DNA from: an uncultured Eubacteriales bacterium
Lineage (GTDB): Bacteria > Bacillota > Clostridia > Oscillospirales > Acutalibacteraceae
DNA length: 7,520 nt
Assembly: GCA_902462035.1 (NCBI GenBank)
Contig: CABQAC010000102.1
Coordinates: forward strand, 1-7,520
Reading direction: 5' to 3'
Below the pieces are notes generated by a model that saw nothing but the letters and a program-made list of their open reading frames with translations, did not search any database and had not been told where the DNA came from. Position numbers and translations under genes: made by a program. Of this stretch, positions 5,316 to 7,520 are shown in pieces (position 1 is the first letter of the stretch; the number at the start of each line of letters is the position of its first letter).

Positions 5316-6500
5316 TTATTGTTTGGGTGCGTCGGCAGCAAACAGCTTTTTCATGGTTTCCTCGTCGGCAATGCCGGTTTTCTCTAGTTTGACCCGCTCC
5401 TGGAACACCTTGACCGTCTCTTTGGTCCAGTAACCGTAGGCGCCGTCGGCGGGCGGCTGCATGTACCCCAAATCGATCAGGCGGTTTTGCAGTACAAGGA
5501 TTTCCTTGCGGGACGACGTGGTATCGACGCGGGCGGGAATTTCCAGTTCTGGGCCGGAGGCCGCAGAGGACGAAACCGGCGGGCGGCTGATGGTGGGATC
5601 CTCCACCGAAGGATGCATGGCCCGGGCCAGTTCAATCACCAAATCCAATACCGTTTGGCCCTGGCGGTCCAGCAGGTCGCCGTCCACCTCGTAAACCCTG
5701 CCCGCAGCCACGGCGGGAAGGGCGGAAAAACGCGCGTCAGCCAAAACGGTCTCTTTCAGCCCCGCTCGGCAGAATAGATAAGTGGGGTTGGCGGTTTTTA
5801 GTTCCGCCGCTGTCAACTGGGCGCCGTTTTCCTCGGCAACTACATTAATAGCCCCCGCGTACTCCAGCAGAGCGCCGCTCAGCGATTCCGAGGTAGCAAG
5901 GGTGCCCTTCTCGTCCAGCACCAGGCAAGCGGTAACATTTTTTTCGTCTTCGGGAATCAGCCGTGCGATATCGTCCACCGACAGAAATATTTTCTGGGCG
6001 CGTTTCAGCGCGGCCTCGTACCCGCTTTTACCCCCCAGCAACACCGATCCTACATTGGCATACAATGTTTCAAAGCCGGTGCGGGTGGCGGCCGGTTCCT
6101 GCACCATGACCTGAATCTTTTTTTCCTGCAGGGCCGCGGCGACCGGTTCGGACAGGGCCGTGTCGGTCAATATCAAATCGGCTTGCAGCGCGGCGATGCT
6201 TTCTACCGAGGGATCGGCGGCGGTGCCCACCGTGGGCAGCACTTCCAGTTCCTTTTGGGTGCATTCGTCGCTCCTGCCCACCAGCTTAACCTCGAACCCA
6301 CTGCCCAGGGCCAGGACAACGTCGGCAAGGGATTCGGACAGCACCACAACCCGCGCCGGCGCTTTTTCCACCACCAGATCACCGATGGTAACCGGATAAT
6401 CCACCCGGGCGGGCCCGGAAGATCCGTCCCCTTCGCCATGGCAGGCCGTAAAAGCGGTTGCCAGAAGAAGCCCCAGTAGCAGCGCCAAAAGCCGTTTCAT
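5316..6500 (-). CDS. Lipoprotein: BtuF-like ABC substrate-binding domain fused to a peptidoglycan-binding domain
   Basis: The product has 394 residues. A lipoprotein signal (MKRLLALLLGLLLATAFTAC) ends at Cys20; Phe at -3 is unusual for a lipobox. Residues about 35-300 form a class III periplasmic-binding fold of the BtuF/FhuD type, with PARVVVLSESLADVVLALG, VGRSDECTQKELEVLPTVG and PSVESIAALQADLIL, the pattern used for cobalamin, haem or siderophore capture. A Ser/Pro-rich linker (about 300-330) leads to a PG_binding_1 domain (332-388) with VLQNRLIDLGY, DGAYGYWTKETVKVFQ and TGIADEETMKKL. The start at 6500 places the signal peptide at the N-terminus and has AAAGGACAGGGAAAG upstream; ten extra residues to 6530 are unlikely. 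No permease or ATPase gene of an ABC importer is in the window, so the ligand is unknown and the domain may serve sensing or anchoring instead. It follows the ATPase gene by 31 bases. Confidence 0.87.
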   Translation of the reverse strand: MKRLLALLLGLLLATAFTACHGEGDGSSGPARVDYPVTIGDLVVEKAPARVVVLSESLADVVLALGSGFEVKLVGRSDECTQKELEVLPTVGTAADPSVESIAALQADLILTDTALSEPVAAALQEKKIQVMVQEPAATRTGFETLYANVGSVLLGGKSGYEAALKRAQKIFLSVDDIARLIPEDEKNVTACLVLDEKGTLATSESLSGALLEYAGAINVVAEENGAQLTAAELKTANPTYLFCRAGLKETVLADARFSALPAVAAGRVYEVDGDLLDRQGQTVLDLVIELARAMHPSVEDPTISRPPVSSSAASGPELEIPARVDTTSSRKEILVLQNRLIDLGYMQPPADGAYGYWTKETVKVFQERVKLEKTGIADEETMKKLFAADAPKQ

Positions 6501-6531
6501 CGCTTTCCCTGTCCTTTCTATCATACACATG

Positions 6532-7520
6532 TTACGCCAGAGGCAGGCCGCGCTTCAGGCGCGCCTCCACCCCCGCAATATATTGTTTGGCGCAGCGGGG
6601 GGACCGGCCGCCGCGTTCCGTGGCCCACCGTTCCGCGCCCGCTTCGATCAGGCGGATATCCTCCTCAATGCCCCGTTCCGCTGCCAGCGCGCGGACAATT
6701 TCCAAAAAGCGCGCCCGGTCCGGAGTGGAAAAATTGACGGCCAGTCCGAACCGGTCGGCCAGCGATAAGCTCTCCTGCATCGTGTCCCCAGCGTGCACGT
6801 CGTCCCCTTCCCGCTGGGAAAAGGTTTCCCGCACCAGGTGGCGGCGGTTGGAGGTGGCGTAAATCAGGGCGTTGTCCGGCCGGGCCGCAACGCCGCCCTC
6901 CAGCACCGCTTTCAGCGCGGCAAAAGTATCGTCCTGCTGGGAAAACGACAAATCGTCGATAAATACAATGAATTTCAGCGGCAGCGCCGCAATTTTTTCC
7001 ACCAGCTTGGAAAAATCGCGAAGACTTTCCTTGGGCATTTCCACCATGCGCAGCCCCTCGGTGTAATACCGGTTAAGCAGCGCCTTGACCGTAGAGGACT
7101 TGCCGGTGCCGCGGTCGCCGTAAAGCAAGCAGTTATTGGCCGAAAGCCCTTCTAAAAACGCCACGGTATTGTCTACTACCAGGCCGCGCTGGTAATCGTA
7201 CCCTTTCAGTCCGGTCAATTGGATGGGATCCGGGTAAGGGACCGGCTCGATCGCGCCGTCCCGCCAGATGAACGCCCGGTACCGGGCGAACATACCGCAA
7301 CCGCTTTCCTGATAATAGGAAGCCATTCGCCGGGCGGAACCCGGTAAATCCGCCGGGTCGACGCGCTGATCGAAACTGCCCGTTTCCCACCGGGGCAAGG
7401 TCCCGGCCACCCCCGCGACAGCCGCAGGATCGCAATAAGCGGCGATCAACTGCTCCGGCGTTATGGCGGCAAGTTTGCATATAACGCCCAAATCGCGCTC
7501 CACTGCCGCTGCCACCGGTC
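6532..7520 (-). CDS. AAA+ family ATPase, DUF815 (5' end outside window)
   Basis: About 329 C-terminal residues are present; the frame stays open to the window edge, and DUF815 proteins usually have roughly 100 more residues at the N-terminus, so the GTG at 7515 is probably not the real start. Seen in order: Walker A in LLYGDRGTGKSSTVKALLNR (near 7075-7132), Walker B in KFIVFIDDLSF (near 6940-6975), a sensor-1 like ALIYATSNRRHLV (near 6835-6875), DRFGLAVNFSTP (near 6725-6760), and the lid ending GGRSPRCAKQYI. These are the DUF815 hallmarks (VEMPKESL and ALKAVLEGGVAARPDNALIY are also characteristic). The family is a cytoplasmic P-loop ATPase without a settled function. It is the first visible gene of a run with a binding lipoprotein and a membrane protein; spacing suggests cotranscription. 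Its promoter lies outside the window. Confidence 0.92.
   Translation of the reverse strand, partial: PVAAAVERDLGVICKLAAITPEQLIAAYCDPAAVAGVAGTLPRWETGSFDQRVDPADLPGSARRMASYYQESGCGMFARYRAFIWRDGAIEPVPYPDPIQLTGLKGYDYQRGLVVDNTVAFLEGLSANNCLLYGDRGTGKSSTVKALLNRYYTEGLRMVEMPKESLRDFSKLVEKIAALPLKFIVFIDDLSFSQQDDTFAALKAVLEGGVAARPDNALIYATSNRRHLVRETFSQREGDDVHAGDTMQESLSLADRFGLAVNFSTPDRARFLEIVRALAAERGIEEDIRLIEAGAERWATERGGRSPRCAKQYIAGVEARLKRGLPLA

Noticed and set aside
5255..5341. Upstream start for the LprI-like protein at 5341
   Set aside because: It would add 29 residues before the membrane helix, overlap the end of the preceding gene and lacks a ribosome site, whereas 5254 has AAGGAAGG at 8 bases.
6501..6530. 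Upstream start for the binding lipoprotein at 6530
   Set aside because: It would place ten polar residues before the signal peptide, and it sits one base from the preceding stop with no dedicated ribosome site.
1..7520. CRISPR array, tRNA, rRNA, insertion sequence or phage genes
   Set aside because: I looked on both strands for regularly spaced repeats, cloverleaf sequences, transposase motifs and terminal inverted repeats and found none.

Overview
The window looks like chromosomal DNA of an endospore-forming member of the Clostridia, probably a GC-rich gut-type lineage such as Oscillospirales. The spore-maturation pair spmA/spmB, an AbrB-type transition-state regulator and Gram-positive style ribosome binding sites (AAGGAGG, AAAGGGAG) support a sporulating Firmicute. 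The finer placement is inference from GC-rich coding sequence and general resemblance. There is no rRNA, tRNA, CRISPR array, transposase or phage gene in the window.

Layout. (1) Positions 1-2027, plus strand: nadE, the two-domain glutamine-dependent NAD+ synthetase, behind a perfect TATAAT -10 box and a leader with two hairpins. (2) Positions 2028-2666: 639 bases without a convincing gene. It holds inverted repeats and one excellent plus-strand terminator about 360 bases after the nadE stop. (3) Positions 2667-3768, minus strand: spmB and spmA, overlapping and translationally coupled, behind a promoter that resembles the mother-cell SigmaE consensus. (4) Positions 3769-4225: an AT-rich divergent control region with one excellent SigmaA promoter, a second possible one, and several sequences that match or nearly match the Spo0A box. 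(5) Positions 4226-4530: a small AbrB-family regulator with a CxxC...CxxC tail, closed by a bidirectional terminator shared with the convergent operon. (6) Positions 4613-7520, minus strand: a three-gene run in the order DUF815 AAA+ ATPase (5' end outside the window), a lipoprotein that fuses a BtuF-like binding protein to a peptidoglycan-binding domain, and a single-pass membrane protein with an LprI/DUF1311-like outer domain.

How the genes fit together. nadE is housekeeping NAD biosynthesis. The middle of the window reads as a small sporulation-control locus: a transition-state regulator whose promoter region carries Spo0A-like sites, facing a spore-cortex maturation operon with a SigmaE-like promoter. 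The right-hand operon probably acts at the cell envelope, since two of its three products are exported and one should bind peptidoglycan. The role of its ATPase there is unknown.

No clearly unprecedented system is visible. The points most worth a second look are the Spo0A-like architecture around the abrB-type gene, the binding-protein/peptidoglycan-binding fusion with its ATPase neighbour, the cluster of two DnaA-box consensus matches beside a second Spo0A-like site in the convergent gap, and the structured gene-free stretch after nadE.
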